6,208 nt of DNA from Acetobacteraceae bacterium (GTDB lineage: Bacteria; Pseudomonadota; Alphaproteobacteria; Acetobacterales; Acetobacteraceae). Location of the stretch: assembly GCA_030039695.1 (NCBI GenBank), contig JASHVB010000601.1, forward strand, positions 1 to 6,208. The letters run 5' to 3'. The notes under the pieces were generated by a model that saw only the letters and a list, made by a program, of their open reading frames with translations, did no database searches and was not told where the DNA came from. The translations under genes were made by a program, and so were the position numbers. Below are positions 5,163 to 6,208 of the stretch, in pieces (the first letter of the stretch is position 1; every line of letters starts with the position of its first letter).

Positions 5163-6208
5163 ATGGATAGGGGACAGCGTCAGCGTCCGCTGACGAAGCT
5201 GCCCGCCGCGAGGTCACTGGCCGCCGGGGCAATAGCCGTATTGCTGCTGACCGGCAGCGGGCCGGCCAGGGCCGACGAGCACCTCTCGCTCATTGCCAAG
5301 ATCAACGTGGGCGGCAATGGCCTGGGGGTGTTCGACATCAGCTACGATGATCCTACGATCGATCTCTATGTGTTGTCGGATCGGACCAACGCCTCGATCG
5401 ACCTGGTCGATGCGAGCGATGACACCTTCATCGGCCGGGTCGGCGGGTTCAAGGGCGTCGTCACGGTGAATGGCGTGGCCGACAACAACCTTTCGGGCCC
5501 GGATGGCAACACCATCGTGAACCACAAGGAGATCTGGGCAGGCGACGGTGACAGCACGATGAAGGTCATCGATATCGCATCGCGCACGATTACCTATACG
5601 ATCCCGACCGGCGGACAATTCCGGGTTGACGAAATGGCGTATGACCCCCGCGACCATTTGGTAGCGGCAGCGAACGACGCGGATGCGCCGCCGTTCATCA
5701 CGTTCTTCGACACGAACACGCACACGATCGTCGGCAAGGTCACGTTCGACGGCACCAACGGCACACCGAACGCACTGGGTGGCATTGAGCAGACGCAATG
5801 GTCGCCGCAGACCGGGATGCTCTATACGTCCGTGCCGCAGGTCGGCGCCAATACCGCGAACGGCGGTGTCGCGGTGACAGATCCGCGTACGCGGAAGGTC
5901 GTCGCGATCTATCCAGTGCAGAACTGCAGCCCGGCGGGACTGGCTCTTGGGCCACAGCATCAGGCGCTGCTCGGCTGTAGCGCCTCGTTCGGGGCGTCGC
6001 CGAACCTGCTCACTCAGACCGTGGTGATCGACATAACGAACGGCAACATCGTCAAGACGATCCCCCAAATTGGCGGCAACGACGAGGTCTGGTACGACCG
6101 CGGCAGCAACCACTATTATTTGGGGGCGAGCAAGAACGTCGACAACACAGGCAAGGCCATGCCGGAGCTTGGGTTTGTTGATGCCGCGACCAATATGTTC
6201 GACGGTAG
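5163..6208 (+). CDS. Exported YncE-like beta-propeller protein (3' truncated by window edge)
   Basis: The frame is open from ATG 5163 to the end of the window (348 codons and 2 bases) with no stop, so the C-terminus is missing. The N-terminus is a good Sec signal peptide: basic MDRGQRQRPLTK, a hydrophobic core near residues 19-31 (AAGAIAVLLLTG), and a predicted cut after ARA (residue 37) before DEH. The rest is a chain of propeller-blade-like repeats of about 40 residues, with short strands such as STMKVIDIASRTITYTI, DEMAYDPRDHLVAAANDAD, FITFFDTNTHTIVGKVTF and VVIDITNGNIVKTIPQIGG. This matches the YncE/YVTN-type repeat family; YncE-like folds bind diverse ligands and no enzymatic motif is visible. 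Cys255 and Cys272 could form a disulfide. Position just after gspK and the signal peptide make it a possible T2SS client or surface partner, which is inference. Propeller fold is likely; molecular function is unknown. Confidence 0.8.
   Translation, partial: MDRGQRQRPLTKLPAARSLAAGAIAVLLLTGSGPARADEHLSLIAKINVGGNGLGVFDISYDDPTIDLYVLSDRTNASIDLVDASDDTFIGRVGGFKGVVTVNGVADNNLSGPDGNTIVNHKEIWAGDGDSTMKVIDIASRTITYTIPTGGQFRVDEMAYDPRDHLVAAANDADAPPFITFFDTNTHTIVGKVTFDGTNGTPNALGGIEQTQWSPQTGMLYTSVPQVGANTANGGVAVTDPRTRKVVAIYPVQNCSPAGLALGPQHQALLGCSASFGASPNLLTQTVVIDITNGNIVKTIPQIGGNDEVWYDRGSNHYYLGASKNVDNTGKAMPELGFVDAATNMFDG

Noticed and set aside
5214..6113. 299-aa minus-strand open frame opposite the propeller gene
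   Set aside because: It is codon-aligned antisense of a gene with a signal peptide, strong ribosome-binding site and propeller repeats. Its product is rich in Arg, His and Asp with no recognisable motif.
1..6208. CRISPR array, tRNA or rRNA genes, insertion sequence, phage attachment site
   Set aside because: No regularly spaced repeats, cloverleaf or rRNA-like sequence, transposase motifs or matching terminal repeats with target duplication were found on reading both strands.

Overview
This high-GC window (roughly 60-65% by eye) carries part of a type II secretion (T2SS, Gsp) locus. The organism is probably an alphaproteobacterium, perhaps Rhodospirillales/Acetobacteraceae or Rhizobiales. 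That placement is an inference from GspD, GspJ and GspK wording, and from a paired-hairpin intergenic repeat at 2965-3056 of a type I associate with those groups. It is not a proven taxonomic call.

Layout: (1) 1-1168, plus strand, is the C-terminal half of the outer-membrane secretin GspD, cut by the left edge. (2) 1169-1636, minus strand, is the major pseudopilin GspG, tail-to-tail with gspD so that the two stop codons abut in TGATCA. (3) 1586-2032, plus strand, is a small SLT-fold lytic transglycosylase whose start lies inside the GspG leader region. (4) 2033-2964 holds no gene I recognise. Two codon-aligned opposing frames are nearly open there, which suggests a decayed or highly diverged gene. 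(5) 2965-3056 is a 92-bp imperfect palindromic element made of two hairpins. (6) 3109-4963, plus strand, is a tight minor-pseudopilin operon gspI-gspJ-gspK, with both junctions ATGA overlaps. (7) 4964-5162 is a less GC-rich intergenic leader with short repeats and a strong Shine-Dalgarno. (8) 5163-6208 is the start of an exported YncE-like beta-propeller protein that runs off the right edge.

How the genes fit together: GspG forms the pseudopilus shaft, GspI, GspJ and GspK form its tip complex, and GspD is the outer-membrane exit pore. The transglycosylase could open peptidoglycan for the machine, and the Sec-exported propeller is a candidate client or surface partner. GspC, E, F, H, L and M are not visible. 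Points worth a second look are the inverted gspG, its overlap with the transglycosylase, a cysteine pair where GspG usually has its calcium site, the missing gspH, and the unexplained 2033-2964 block.
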